A DNA stretch of 64,000 nucleotides, from positions 655,207 through 719,206 of the forward strand of contig MNCI01016050.1 in assembly GCA_015680685.1 (NCBI GenBank), in the 5' to 3' direction. The notes beneath the pieces were generated by a model. It saw nothing but the letters and a program-made list of their open reading frames with translations, searched no databases and had not been told where the DNA came from. The position numbers were made by a program, and so were the translations under genes. Below, one piece after another: positions 24,432 through 35,801 of this stretch; position 1 is the stretch's first letter; each line of letters starts with the position of its first letter. The stretch is from Gnetum montanum. Lineage: Eukaryota > Streptophyta > Gnetopsida > Gnetales > Gnetaceae.

Positions 24432-25622
24432 TGTAGCGATCAAAAACGTCGGTGGTTGGAACACCGAGAGGTTGCCGGGTGTACAGTTTAACCCTGGATC
24501 TGTGTGAGGGCCATGCTGGAGAGAAACGGAAATAGGGTGCGTTGAACGATTTGGTCGATTAGACAAGGACTTAATTGGTGTACAATAACCCTTTTGTAAA
24601 CAATTATTCTGAATGGAACACCTAGTGGTAAAATAAAAGAAAACGTAATGTGCACAGCAGTAGAAACGTGCTAAAGTGCGTAACGAGACAGTGGACACGA
24701 TTGAATGCTTGAAAATTCCAAAAAATAAATAAATGCTATAATTAGACAAAAAGAGAGTTTGAATAGGAAGATGCACCGCCCCCAAAAAAAAGTAGCATAG
24801 CTAATTCATACAGGTATACAGAGTGTACAATAGGTGCAGTGGGAGCACAGTCACAACCTCGGTGGTGTCAGGCTATGAAGTCTAGTGCTCATTGTGATGA
24901 ACTGTGCCTATTGGGTTGGTAGCCACGGTGTACCTGTGCGATGTTGTACAAATTTGCAATGGGGTTGCAGTGTACCACGCGATGTTGATGTGCTTCTCTA
25001 TTGGTATGGTGTGCTTTAGAGCTCGTTCACCCATGGAGATAGGTGCTAGGATGCCAAAGTGCTAAAAATGCCAAATGGAAGTGTCAACTACCTCTTTGGT
25101 GAAAAAATGAAAGCAAACCCCCTTTCCAAAAGAAGGCACAGGGGTATTTATAGGGCTAATATTAGCCTAAAATGCAGATCAGGTGCTACACTGTAGCATG
25201 ACAAGATGTTACACTGTGACGCTGGGTGTTGCACTATAGCGCTATGCTGCACTGTAGCGTGTCAGTGTGCTACGATGTGCTACGCTACACAGCGTAGGAG
25301 GGAGTTGCACTGTAGCGCTACGTTGAATTGTAGCATGTTAGTGTGCTACACTGTGCTATGCTACACAGTGTAGTAGGGGGTTGCACTGTAGCGCTATGCT
25401 ACACTGTAGTGTGTCAGTGTGCTATGCTGCATTACGCTACACAACGTAGTAGGGTGCTATAGAAAGTGCCGTTGTCTTAACACTTAGAAAATTTTTTCAA
25501 GTTTGGTAGTTTGGTGCCAACTACACTCAACACTTGAAAAAATATGGGCAAAGTGTAACTGTTTTGACACTTAGCCAAATTTGTAGTCGAGATGCTAAGA
25601 CCCAAAATTTTGTGGTGTTTCA
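24432..25622 (-). repeat. Element 3 LTR (3' in element direction), 1191 bp
   Basis: The first 150 bases match 38662 onward well (aacaccgagaggttgc, gggccatgctggagagaaac, gacttaat-ggtgta), and the last 15 match the end of the other LTR (ttttgtggtgtttca / ttttatggtgtttca). The middle is very different. TATAAATACCCC on the - strand (25141-25152) is kept in both. The internal side is followed by the purine-rich AAAGAGGGGCC (25625-25635, - strand), a good polypurine tract. Confidence 0.88.
25175..25455. repeat. U3 array in the left LTR, unit about 77 bp, three copies
   Basis: The block ttgcactgtagcgctatgct ... gtgtgctac ... gctacacagcgtag-agggag is repeated about three times. It is rich in the palindromic words gctacgctac / gtagcgtag and gctacactgtagc. 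The right LTR instead has units of about 200 bp. Confidence 0.8.
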
Positions 25623-25635
25623 ATGGCCCCTCTTT

Positions 25636-26110
25636 GTTGACATTTGGAGGAGTGGCCTAAGAAACATCGACAAAGAATTACAAAACACCATAGCAGACAT
25701 GCCACCAACATCACTCATTGGTACAAGATTAGATATCGTTTTGCCATGTTCAAGAGTGCTATGAGAAGAAGGTTATTCTGAGGGACAAGGGGTATAGGCG
25801 ATGCTATGAAGATGAAATGCAAACTGTGGAAATGAAATGCAAATAGTGGATCATGATGTAAAACACGAAGTTAGCACGGTTGATGGTGACCATGGCATGA
25901 AGTAGCTTGCCCCTAAAACGTTGACCTTTCATCGGTATACTCATGGGAGGGTCAAAGTTGATCCAAGTATGAGCCAATTGTGAAGTTGCAGTGTTGTTGA
26001 TTTCTTTTTTTTTGATGTGAGGGTAACCTTCTTTGGGTTCGGCTTACCACTGAATACTAACTACAATTTGGCCATCGAGAGATGGGCTTTTTTTTGATGC
26101 ATCCACATTG
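25636..26110. other. Element 3 stretch next to the 3' LTR, no gene seen
   Basis: No protein domain is recognised on either strand. In a complete Tat element RNase H, second RNase H and integrase would lie between here and RT. Confidence 0.5.
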
Positions 26111-26408
26111 CATTTTTTAGTGGGTTGTTATTATCTCCTATTTTAAGATGGGAGATTATAAATTATTTTGTACTAGCAGGCTCATCCCTTGCCTTTGCAG
26201 CTTCGGTTGCTCAGCTGCATTACCACAAACACACTGAGGAGGGGTGAAACTCCCTGAAAACATTTTGTGTCAGTGTAATGTAATGTTTTGATGAGTTATT
26301 TTCATGTTTTAGTTTTTTCAAGTTTTTTCTTTTCTATTGCTTATCGTCCCTTACCTTGCCACACAAGATCACCCTAAAAAATTTTAAGTTAACCTAAAAT
26401 TTTTTTCT
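26111..26408. repeat. direct repeat about 290 bp, copy 1
   Basis: Closely matches 27190-27500 (gtgggttgttattatctcct, gcagcttcggttgctcagc, ggaggggtgaaactccc, aattttaagttaac). It contains the small inverted repeat tctcctattttaagatgggaga. The two copies flank about 780 bases. It may be a small inserted element or an internal duplication. Ends of TG...CA type were not clear. Confidence 0.8.
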
Positions 26409-26895
26409 ATCCTGTTGCCTAGGTAAGGTTGTTCTCTGCATACTAGCAACCTAGTTGCTGCTGTTCCTGGAGTCTTGCCATTTTCATCTTTTTCTATATT
26501 TGGTTAGTTCTCCTTTGCAGGTTCATCACGGTTGATTACATTACTGGATTCAGTGATCCATGGCAATAGGCTACATTCTTAGCATCGTGCCTTGGGAAAT
26601 TGCCCTGCATCTTTGCTGATCTCTTCTGCTCTGGTTGTGTTTTCACTACAACCAGTGCCTCTGTAGCTTTTGCGTTGTTGCAGCTCTTTGTTTCTTCTAT
26701 TCTTTCTATTTCCATCTTAGCTGTTTCTCGTGTGGTTGTTGCTGCTGCCTTTGCTACTTTTGTCACCATTGCCTCTATGCTTCTGCCACCACCACTGCTA
26801 CCGCCGTGCTAACTATGTCGTTTCCGCGCAACCGTTGCTGTTATGCAGCTACCACCATCACCGCTTCCACCATCGTTGTTGGTTTTTCATGGATT

Positions 26896-26968
26896 CCCAC
26901 TTCCCCCCCTTTTTTTCAACCCCCCCTTTATTTTCCCCCTCCTTTTTATTCCCCCCCTTTTTTTTACT
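26896..26968 (-). repeat. long polypurine tract (on the - strand)
   Basis: The + strand is an almost pure C/T run with several blocks of 6-8 C and 7-9 T, so the element's own strand is purine only. It lies between the two direct repeats. The open frames across it are low-complexity artefacts. Confidence 0.75.
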
Positions 26969-27189
26969 ATCAACGTGCACCCACGATCTTGTTTGTCTTT
27001 GTTGTTGTGTGGTTGGACCCCTCATGTCCATTGATTAAACATGAGGGCATCCCTAAATCCTACACTTTGTCTGCTCTACCAAAAGATTTGACCCTTGTTG
27101 ACTTTGATAGATCGCCCCTGAAAAATTGATTTTCAAATTGCCAGTACCTCCTGCCACCCCCATTCAACCAGCATGAGTGGGTCCCCCCT

Positions 27190-27500
27190 ATTTTTAGTGG
27201 GTTGTTATTATCTCCTATTTTAAGATGGGAGATTATAAATTATTTCGTACTAGCATGCTCATCCCTTGTCTTTGCAGCTTCGGTTGCTCAGCCGCATTAC
27301 CACAAAGACACTGAGGAGGGGTGAAACTCCCCAAAAACATTTTGTGTCAGTGTAATGTAATGTTTTGATGAGCTATTTTCATGTTTCAGTTTTTTTAGAT
27401 TTCTTCTTTTCTATTGCTTACTGTCCCTTACCTTGTCACACGAGATCACCCTAAAAAATTTTAAGTTAACAAAAAAATTTTAAGTTAACCAAATTTTTTT
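27190..27500. repeat. direct repeat about 290 bp, copy 2
   Basis: Partner of 26111-26408. Its end carries an extra duplicate of aaaaaattttaagttaac and abuts the break in RT. Confidence 0.8.
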
Positions 27501-28440
27501 AAGTGTTGCATGCGGTGTAATTTGTCTATCAACTTCGTGATAAACCTCCAGATAAACTGTACTTTGCCTTGCAACCCGCGCAGCTCTTTAAGGTTTGTAG
27601 GCGGTGCTAAGTTGACGATGGCCCTTACCTTGTTGGGGTCCACTCATATCCCTGCCTTTGACACTACAAACCCTAGCATGTGTCCAGTTTTAACTTTGAA
27701 AACAAATTTCCTTAGGTTGAGATGCAAGTCATCTTATGACAACGTTTGAGGACAACATCTAGATCATTGGGATAATCAATAGCTTCCTTAGACTTGACTG
27801 CTATATTGTCCACATAATCATTTAATTTCTCCAAGAGGTAGTCACTAAAAATTTATGTCATTGCTCATTGATAGGTTGCTCCGATGTTTTTAAGTCCAAA
27901 AGACATCATGGTGTAACAAAAGGTTCCCCAAGGGATCATGAAAGTAGTGGCTAATTGATGCTCTGGGTTGATGCGGATTTGGTTGTAACTTGAGAACCCA
28001 TCCATAAAGGATAGTAAGGCATGACCAGCTATAGTGTTTATGAGTTGATCAATGCTTGGTAATGGGAAATAATCTTTAATTATTGCTTTTTTCAGGTCTT
28101 AAAAGTCTATACAAATTCGTATACCTCCCATTTTCTTAGAAACTACAATGATGTTTGACACCCACTCTGAGTAATTGACCACGAATAAAACCAGCTTGAT
28201 ACAGCTTGGTGATTTCATCACGTAGAACTAGTGTGATTTCTGGTTTGATTTTTCAAGCCTTTTGCTTGATTGCCTTGATACGTGGGTCTAAGACAATGTT
28301 ATGCTATGTGAGCTGCAGGTCTAGGCTTAGCATGTCATCATAGGACCACGCAAACACTTTAACATTATCTTAGAGAACTCTAGATATGTCTTTTTGCATT
28401 TGTGGATCTAGGAGGGAGCTAACTTTTAATGTCTTCATTC
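27497..28440 (-). pseudogene. pol: Element 3 reverse transcriptase, truncated before RNase H
   Basis: In element direction: VKVFAWSYDDMLSLDLQL, VLDPRIKAIKQK, LRDEITKLYQAGFIRG, then the palm with the catalytic motif seen as YVDN (about 27800-27820, YVDD expected), VVLKRCHK, LGFVVSK, VDPNKVRAIVNLAPPTNLKE and LRGLQGKVQFIWRFITKLI, ending RMQHLKK. Intact relatives continue into RNase H at this point (Element 1 has QYLLKKGVHYEWTD). Here the frame stops at the direct repeat. Stops and one altered catalytic Asp make it inactive. Confidence 0.87.
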
Positions 28441-29060
28441 CCCCTGGATATAGTTATAGGTGTTTTAGTAAGAGGTTCTTCAGTCACATCCCCGACCTCT
28501 AAGTCTAAGGCTTGGACCAGATGTTTGGGCCAATCTATGGATGTTTCTAGGGATGCTATGGTGTTGTCTAGTAGATAATTCCCAATCTATCGATTCTAAG
28601 TTTAGGTGTCTTGTGAGCCTGCCATGAGGGGCTGTCAGGATCAAAAGTAAATAAAGATCAGCATGCATGGCCATTTTTGTTAAACCTGCTACAATAAGAA
28701 AAAAGATCAAGTCAAGTGATATTTGTTTGTAGCAACAACATGTAATGAATGTTTGTAAAGCAACAGTGCAACATGAAATAATTGTTAACTACTACGCAAA
28801 GTTTACAAGTTGCCAGTTTAAGGTCTTAGTGTTCCATCATTAGGCTACACTGTAGGTTAACATCACATGTAATATTTTGTAAATAAGAATCCCCAGCTTA
28901 AGGTCTTAGCGGATCGTTTACAATGTAACATTTGGTGGGCCCACTTACTATGCTACCAACGAGTGTTACTTTACAATGGGATTTCGCTATAATAGCGCTA
29001 CGTTGCGAGGGCATCCTGCATTACTTGGGATACAAAAATAACAAGTTTTTTTTCTACGTT
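28441..29060. promoter_or_regulatory. upstream region of the Element 3 antisense gene with LTR-type motifs
   Basis: Between the RT start and the TATA box of the antisense gene lie words shared with the Element 3 LTR U3: ggctacactgtagg (28852), actatgctacc (28958), gcgctacgttgcg (28997). The region is otherwise without a gene. Confidence 0.45.
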
Positions 29061-29063
29061 GGC

Positions 29064-29071
29064 TATAAATA
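29064..29071 (+). promoter_or_regulatory. TATA box of the Element 3 antisense gene
   Basis: The context ggctataaatagggtatt is followed by a GA run (29149-29162) and an ATG at 29213. The LTR TATA of the same element reads ccctataaatacccc on the opposite strand. Confidence 0.6.
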
Positions 29072-29212
29072 GGGTATTACCCCCTGGTAAACGTGTCATT
29101 TTCATTGTCAGACCACAGAGCCCATACTTAGAGTGTAGCGCGATTAGAAAGAGAGAGAGAGAGCAAACAGGTGTAGTATAGCAGCCAGTACGACCGATTC
29201 ATAAGCATAGCA

Positions 29213-32200
29213 ATGGCATGCAAGGGTGAACGCAAGCATAAGGGATTTGCCAAGGTAGACTAGGTGAATGAGGCCCTGGGACGCCTCTCCAACGCACGCG
29301 TCGAGGTGCGGGAAGAGGTTCCGTCTGCTCGGTAAGTCGCTACGCTATCTTTGCTTCCATTAGGCGATGTATCGGATTAGATTGTCATTGCTGGTATTTT
29401 CGTCATTTTTGCAACTATTGCTACTATTTTTATTTACCTTTTTGGCCGTTACGCTATGGTCATCGCTACTTTAGCTGCAGTAGTATATGGGTTTTACACT
29501 ATGGATGCATGTGGTGCAGCCCTGCTACCATTGTTAAGAATTGTTACTGCATCATCACAGGGGTTTCGGTGGTTCTGGGTGACATAGCATACACTCGACG
29601 TAGCGTGCTACTCTTAGGGGGTTTGTTTATCTGCCAAGTTTTTGCAGCAACGTGATACACGTTTGGCGTAGCGTAGCACAGGCTATTTTACATTGTAGGA
29701 TTGGAACAATGAGGCACTATGAATTCCATTTCATCTACGCTGTTAAGGCTGTAATATTTTTATTGCTGTTACGCTACGCCGTTATGTCATGAGGCTCTTA
29801 GGCCGTTATATTTGTAGTCTGTTACATTGGTATGCGATTAAACCTGTAACACTGCTATGTTGTTAAATCTGTTATATTGTCAAAATTGCTATGCTGCAAT
29901 GCTTGTTATAGTGGTCTATTCGCTATATTGTTACATGTCCGCTTGCACTTGTTCATTTACTATGTTACATGCCATGCATTCATGTTGCTACGCTGCATGT
30001 TTTGCAGTCATCAAAGCTATACGGGAGTGTAACTACTACGCTGCATGTCTTTTACGTGGTGCTATGTACCATGTAACTGTTACCTTAGGGTACATTCTCT
30101 ATTGTTATGCTACATGTTGTTTGATGGCTACACTACGCTATAGGTGGCATTCTGTTGCATTGCCTATAATGTTTAACTTTGTTTATGCTAAAGGGAAATT
30201 TGTAACCGGGGGATCATGCTACACTACATGTAAAGAAAGGGTCATGCTATGCTATACAAGTAAGCATCACTTGAATCACAATGCTAATGTTTAGGTGCTT
30301 TGTCATGTAGGGTCATGTTAGGACCCATCCTAATTATCCTTGAACTTGTAGGAGTCTTGTGCTACGTCAGTGAACCTGTGGCCAACGTCCCTCCTCCCCA
30401 TGCACGTGTGGGGTAGTAGGAAGTTTGCTTCTTGGAAGGCACACGAGACTTCCTACAGTTCCTCCTCTACCACTTTAGTGTGATGGTGTTGTCACACCTA
30501 TTGGCCTAGACAACCGCTGTAATAATAGAAACATTGTTGCCTGGGGCGAACTGGGGCATTCTAAAATTCTTGGCTAGTGGGTCAATTAGGGGCTAAAGGA
30601 CAAGAAGCTCCAACCAGCATCTAAGAGGCTTGAGGCACTTGAGTTGGATCTGGGCGATGCCTGAGTATAGATGCTATCATTTATACAACATGCTATACGT
30701 TGCCTGTCACATGGCCACTTGCTTTCAGAACTCACTTGGGACTGTTTACTATGCTGGAAGGTGAGTCCAGTAAATTTATCTTAATGCGTTGTATGATTTG
30801 TGTTACACTAGATAAAGGATGCTTACTATATTCTTGTATATTGCTAGGTTTTATGTTAACGAAGGCGGTCTTCAATACAGATGCATTGGTGGTGGCCCAG
30901 ATGCCCCTGCAAGAGTTTACCTCCACCGGGAACGTGCATGCCGATGTGATAGAACAACTTGGATTTGAATTCAAAAGCTATCCATCTAGGTATTCCAAAT
31001 TGTATGGGAGGTGTAAGGAAGTTGGTTGGTTAGATAGCGAATGGGAATCACATTGATTGATTACCGTTGATGACGTTTAGGTGGAAATTCCACCGTTCCT
31101 AATGCCATTTAAACCTGGTACGTTGTTATGCTCAAACGATGATGTACTTTCATTTTTTCATTTTTTTTGTTTTTTGTTAACCTCTTTTTTTTTGTTTTTT
31201 TAATTTTTTGTTTGTTTACTGTTAACTATTATAGTAGCGAAGGAGTCCCAAGACGTCACTGTGGTCACCTCCGGGCGTAACGATACCAACCTCTTTTTCA
31301 AGTATGAAGAGGTGGAGGAGACACAATGTTGGCTCTACCATGGGGTCCCAGCCACCCTTGTTCAATACCTTTGAGAGGTTGGGCTCATGGACTTATTCTT
31401 GGCCATAAACCTGAATGTTCCGGCTGCCAAAATGCTTTCCCTAGCCGATTCCTTCATCGAGAAGTCTAATTGATTCTGTATATGTGTTCACAATGTGTAG
31501 GTGGTATTTGAAATTAATGATCAACTATTTGTAGACCTTTTTAGTGTCCTGTTTGATGGTCTCCCTATAGGAGAAAAATCTAAGAAATATGTGAACCATC
31601 AGGGGGACATTGAGGAATGGCTAGGGATGACTAAGGACCAAAAGGGGATCTACATTGCGAAGGTCTGGCTGAAGGTGGCCAAAACAATTTACCCTGTATT
31701 CTGTACCCATGCTTTCCCCAAGCTACTCTCCCAAGGAAAAATCCTTGGAGTGGAGTAGGCTTGGATAATGAGGGAGGTCATGAAAGAAGGGACTCGCTAC
31801 AACTGGGCCAAGTATCTCTCTGAAGGATTACAGGTTGAAATGGTCAAACTTTGTGAGAAGCTTGAGTCACGTTTCAACATGGACTACGCCTTCTTTGTAG
31901 CCTACCTGCAATGCTTTGTGGAATTCTTAGTAGTCTATGAGAATGGTGTTTGGGTACAGCAAGATCGTAACCAGATATCAAAGCCATGGATCTGCCAGGT
32001 TTTCTACACCACCTGATCCCAAGACCCCCCGAAAGCTATCGATAATGACAAGGGATCAGGTGGGATGTACCTTTCGTGGTTAGGACAGCATGGGAGAGGT
32101 ACCCCCCATCAACGCAGGAAATGCATTAAGGGGGAAGCATATCATTACAGAAACTATAAATACCAAGCTACAATGTAAGAGATCTTGTCCTATCGAAGAG

Positions 32201-33983
32201 ACTTCTCGCACAGATGAAGGGAAAGGGAAGAAACTACGAATCAAAGTTCATAAAGTGCAACCCTTGGTTGGTGAGTATGCCAAACTTGTTTTGTTAGTGT
32301 AGCACTTGTTACGCTATGCTACGCTATATAGCATCACACAGCGTAGAGCCTATTTCAAGTTGGGATATTTTGCTAACTGCGATTATGTTCTATGAGGAAT
32401 AGAAGAAGAAAGGGAAGAAGAGGTTTTGGCTTTTGGAGCTGGGGCACCTGCTAAAGAGGAGGAGGAAGAGGCCTCAATGGTGGAAGAAGAGGTCCCTGCG
32501 GATGAGGGAGAGGCCCTTGCTGATGACCCCTTCACAGAATGTCCTTTGGTGTTCAAAAGGTAGATGAGTGTTGAGGATGCCACCACACTTTTGGGTTAGC
32601 TGGAAAGAGAGGGGCTACAATTGGATGCTGGTGAGTTTGACCAATTACTTGATAGTTTCTCAATGGGTGATCCCCTCGCTATCACCCCTGAGGATTTGCT
32701 GGTTAGAAGCTTTGCACTGTCATGTCATTTTCATTAGATCTATTGTTATGCTCTCTATCATGGCTAACACATTTATTATGCAGTGGACACCACCATTGAT
32801 GCCCTTGACCCTTCTTCTTCCATTCATCTCCGTCCCTGGACCGAGACCCCTAAAAAATTCACCTTCATGAAGGGAGTGGTTGATGACATGATTGATTTCT
32901 TAAAGCAGATCGATCCTGAGATCAGTATGCTACAATTGCTATGTTAGGCTGTTGTAGTTGTTATTCTATTTTTTTTGTGTCACTGTGACTAATGTTCTTC
33001 CATGCATGGCAGCCTCTCGTCTCAAGTGGGATTCTTGATAGGTCATCGAGGTTGACGCTGTGCTCGAACTTTTGCCAAAGACAACTGAGGTACCTCGTCA
33101 CATTTACAACGAAGTGAGTAAATATGCATTGTGCTCAGCACCACTCCTTATGGGAGTGTAGGGGTGTGAACGAGGACCTTTGGAAGTGGGTGCAGAAATT
33201 CAAAAAAGAGAAGACTAACCTAATCATGGAGGTGGAGGATCTTCGATTCAGGAATGAATTCCTATTGGTCCACAACACTGGCGATGGTAGTTGGTGCACG
33301 GCTATGATTGACTATGCCAGATACTAGACAGTTGTAAGAAACAACAACTAGACTAGTCGCAAAATTATTGAACAGCGTATGCAAATGGACCTCCTAGCAC
33401 AGAAGAACTAGGACTGGAAAGACTACAACACCAAGGTTTATGAATGGGGGTAGACACAGAAGAACCACAAACATATGTATAAGATGAAAAGTGATGCCTA
33501 TCGTAAACAGTACGAGGATGCTGCTGTTGAATCGTATACCCTTAAGCTATTTCTTGACGTCATTGGTGCTTTCGGTGCTTATGAGAAATTCATGCAACAA
33601 GTGATGGTAAGTGAGTCTCCTAAAAGGGAGGTGACCCTACCTACTGGGGAGACCACCACCACCATTTTCTCCCCAGGACCACCCAGATGGACAGTGGTGG
33701 AAAAGGGAAAGGTTGTAGCAAGCGCTAACCTAGGAGAGTGAAATTGGGCCAACCTCACTGAGGAGGAGATCTTGTGATTCCTTACGGCTAGCATGGATCA
33801 GATACCCCCCGAATGGACGTGGGGCCATGTCGACTTAGTCATCTTGTGTTACATTATGGATTATTTTGTGAGAGTTTTTATTGTGTTTTGACTAACTATT
33901 TTATTTTCTGCCTTATGCAGAATCCGAATGAAGATGCGGAACCTAGTGGGGTAGGAGAAAGTGGTGGAAATGAAGATCCATAG
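29213..33983 (+). pseudogene. Element 3 antisense accessory gene (multi-exon), decayed
   Basis: Opposite in strand to gag-pol. Exons by splice signals and homology to Element 1: 1, 29213-29331 (ATG, MACKGERKHKGFAKVD, donor GTAAGT); possible 2, 30347-30670; 3, 30881-31117 (ALVVAQMPLQEF, IEQLGFEFKSYPSRYSKLY, donor GTACGT); 4, 31235-32270 (the largest, with MDLFLAINLNVPAAKMLS, YVNHQGDIEEWLGMTKDQKG, FFVAYLQCFVEFLVVYENGV, NQISKPW; a frameshift near 32050; donor GTGAGT); 5, 32394-32690 (acidic, EEEEEASMVEEE); 6, 32784-32934 (IHLRPWTETPKKFTFMKG); 7, 33013-33113; 8, 33141-33606 (coiled coil, donor GTAAGT); 9, from about 33670; last, 33921-33983, ending NEDP then stop. In-frame stops sit where CAG or CGA is expected. 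No known domain is recognised. Confidence 0.75.
29480..30300. repeat. intron rich in ctacgct / agcgtag words
   Basis: The first large intron of the antisense gene contains many copies of tacgctgcatgt, gctacgctac-like and tagcgtagc words (for example 29595, 29665, 29770, 29985, 30035, 30130). These are the same palindromic words that make up the Element 3 LTR U3. The 145-residue open frame across it is a by-product. Confidence 0.6.
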
Positions 33984-34780
33984 TGTGAACGACACAAAAT
34001 TTCATTATTTTTCTTTTTTGAATTTAGTTGATTTGTAAACGTTATTGATTAACATTGAATGAAGGACAAAAGTGAAACAATTTTTTTTATTTTGATTAAT
34101 ATATTTCATTTATTTTTTTATCCTTTTGGGCTCCTCAAGAGCCTCTCATTCTAGTTTAAGGCCATTTTGGGCCATTGCTTAATGAATATATATTTTTTTA
34201 ATATTTTCAATGTATTCTTTTTTTACTCCAAAGTAGTAAAATTACCAAGTTTAGGCCCTGGCAGGTCATGATGGATAGTTTAGGACCATTCCAAGCCATT
34301 GCTAGTTTTAGGCCATTTTGGGCCATCACTAGTTTTAGGCCATTTTAGGCCATCGCTAGTTTTAGGCCATTTTGGTCCATCGCTAGTTTTAGGCCATTTC
34401 GGGCCATCGTAGGGTGAAAAAAAAATGATTTCCAGTTTGAGGCCTTAGCAGGCCGTGATGTGATGCAAACAATGGATGTAATGTGAACAATGAGGAAGAT
34501 GCTAGCATAAACAATGAATACAGAGCAAAGAATGTGAATAGTGGATGTATTGTTGATGCAAGCGGTAATCATGGTGGAAGCATTGAAGTAGTTACGCTAA
34601 AGCAAGTGGCAATCATTCTCGCAGCTGCTTCCTAACCCATCGTGGGATCGGTGATGCGTATGGCTGAGGGGACTTGTTATGATACTCCTTTATGTCATCA
34701 TCTACTTCTTGAAAGGGCATCTCAGCCCATGTTGCTTCTTCATTCGAACTAGTTTCAACTTGTTCAAGCGTTTAAGTTTG
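33984..34780. other. Element 3 spacer between antisense gene and protease, with a 27-bp tandem repeat
   Basis: No gene is seen. At 34285-34415 a 27-base unit, tagttttaggccattttggg plus ccatcgc, is repeated about five times with few changes. Single related words appear at 34150 and 34262. Its position corresponds to the AT-rich spacer of Element 1. Confidence 0.75.
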
Positions 34781-34789
34781 AATGAGGGT

Positions 34790-35460
34790 TCAGTCTTCAA
34801 AGATTTCAATCTCTGATCCTTGCTCCATTCCGACATTGTTTATGGCTCGGGGAGCCACTTCATCGCCATGAATTACCACTTCCCCTCTCACATAGGGAAA
34901 GAGAATCTCTTGGTGTATTGGAGAGGAAACAACTCTCAATTGGGCCAACCACGATCTCCCCAGGATCAGGTCTAATCTAGGCATTTCTTCTACCACTATG
35001 AATTCTGCACTTGTGGGGAATTGGTCCCCTGCTACAAAGTTGATACGTATAGTTCCTTTTACCTACACATGCACCTCATTAAATTATTTTAGGTAGGATG
35101 TCGTCGTGGGCTTGATTTGATCAACCAAGCCTAATTTGTCCACTATGGAAAAGGGGATGACATTAGTAGCGGCTGCATCATCAACATGTACCCTTCGGAT
35201 TTTGCACTGACCGACCCGAATCATGATGGACATGGGTGCTATTGTCACTTGACCCTTGTTAGGATCATCCTTAATGGACTCATCACAAAATGTTAACTAA
35301 GATGGCCGTGGTTCTTCGGCTGTAGAGGGAAGCATAACAGCGTGAATCACTTTCTTCTCTACTAGCATGTTTTCATCGACCAGTATGGACGTTAACATGC
35401 GAACCAGGGCCTTGCAATGTGTAGTAGAAGTCATTACCAAGTCATACAGGCTCAAGGTTG
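34790..35460 (-). pseudogene. pro: Element 3 aspartic protease
   Basis: In element direction: LYDLVMTS, LVRMLTSI, then IMIRVGQCKIRRVHVDDAAA and TNVIPFSIVDKLGL (about 35215-35140), and after short breaks FPTSAEFIVVEEMPRLDLIL, GRSWLAQL and GEVVIHGDEVAPRAINN. The fold order (active site, then ILGRSWL, then the C-terminal strand) fits a retropepsin. The expected D-T/S-G is replaced by D-D-A-A, as in Element 1 (D-D-E-A). It has few stops and is among the better preserved parts. Confidence 0.8.
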
Positions 35461-35767
35461 TATTTTTCTATTTCAGAGCCTGCTTGACTTGCATAAGGGC
35501 ATTGAACATATCCTACCCACCACCTTGTCTGTTATCCTTTTTTTCCTCCATTTGTCCTAGGAGATAGATCTCTCGAGGAGGGGGAGCTTCATGTTGAGGA
35601 TTTTGCTTTCTCAAACGGGACGATGATGATTGCTTCTATGCATCATTACCAGTTATTGACGATGAGGGGACTGTAGACATCGAGGATAAGAGGGTAGGCT
35701 TAGGAGGACCTAAGGTGGTGTGTTCCTTGGCCATCTTGTCCACCGAACGCTCTTCCCATTTTTTTGA

Positions 35768-35801
<34 letters not shown>

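Noticed and set aside
26635-27129. 164-residue + strand open frame, Phe/Pro/Cys-rich
   Set aside because: Covers the polypyrimidine tract and reads as low-complexity sequence on the strand opposite the element. No domain.
29857-30294. 145-residue + strand open frame, Cys/Tyr-rich
   Set aside because: Built from repeated tacgctgcatgt words in an intron of the antisense gene. Composition is low complexity and there is no matching frame in Element 1.
29213-33983. captured ordinary host gene in Element 3
   Set aside because: The same gene occupies the same antisense position in the diverged Element 1, so it is an old part of the family rather than a recent capture.
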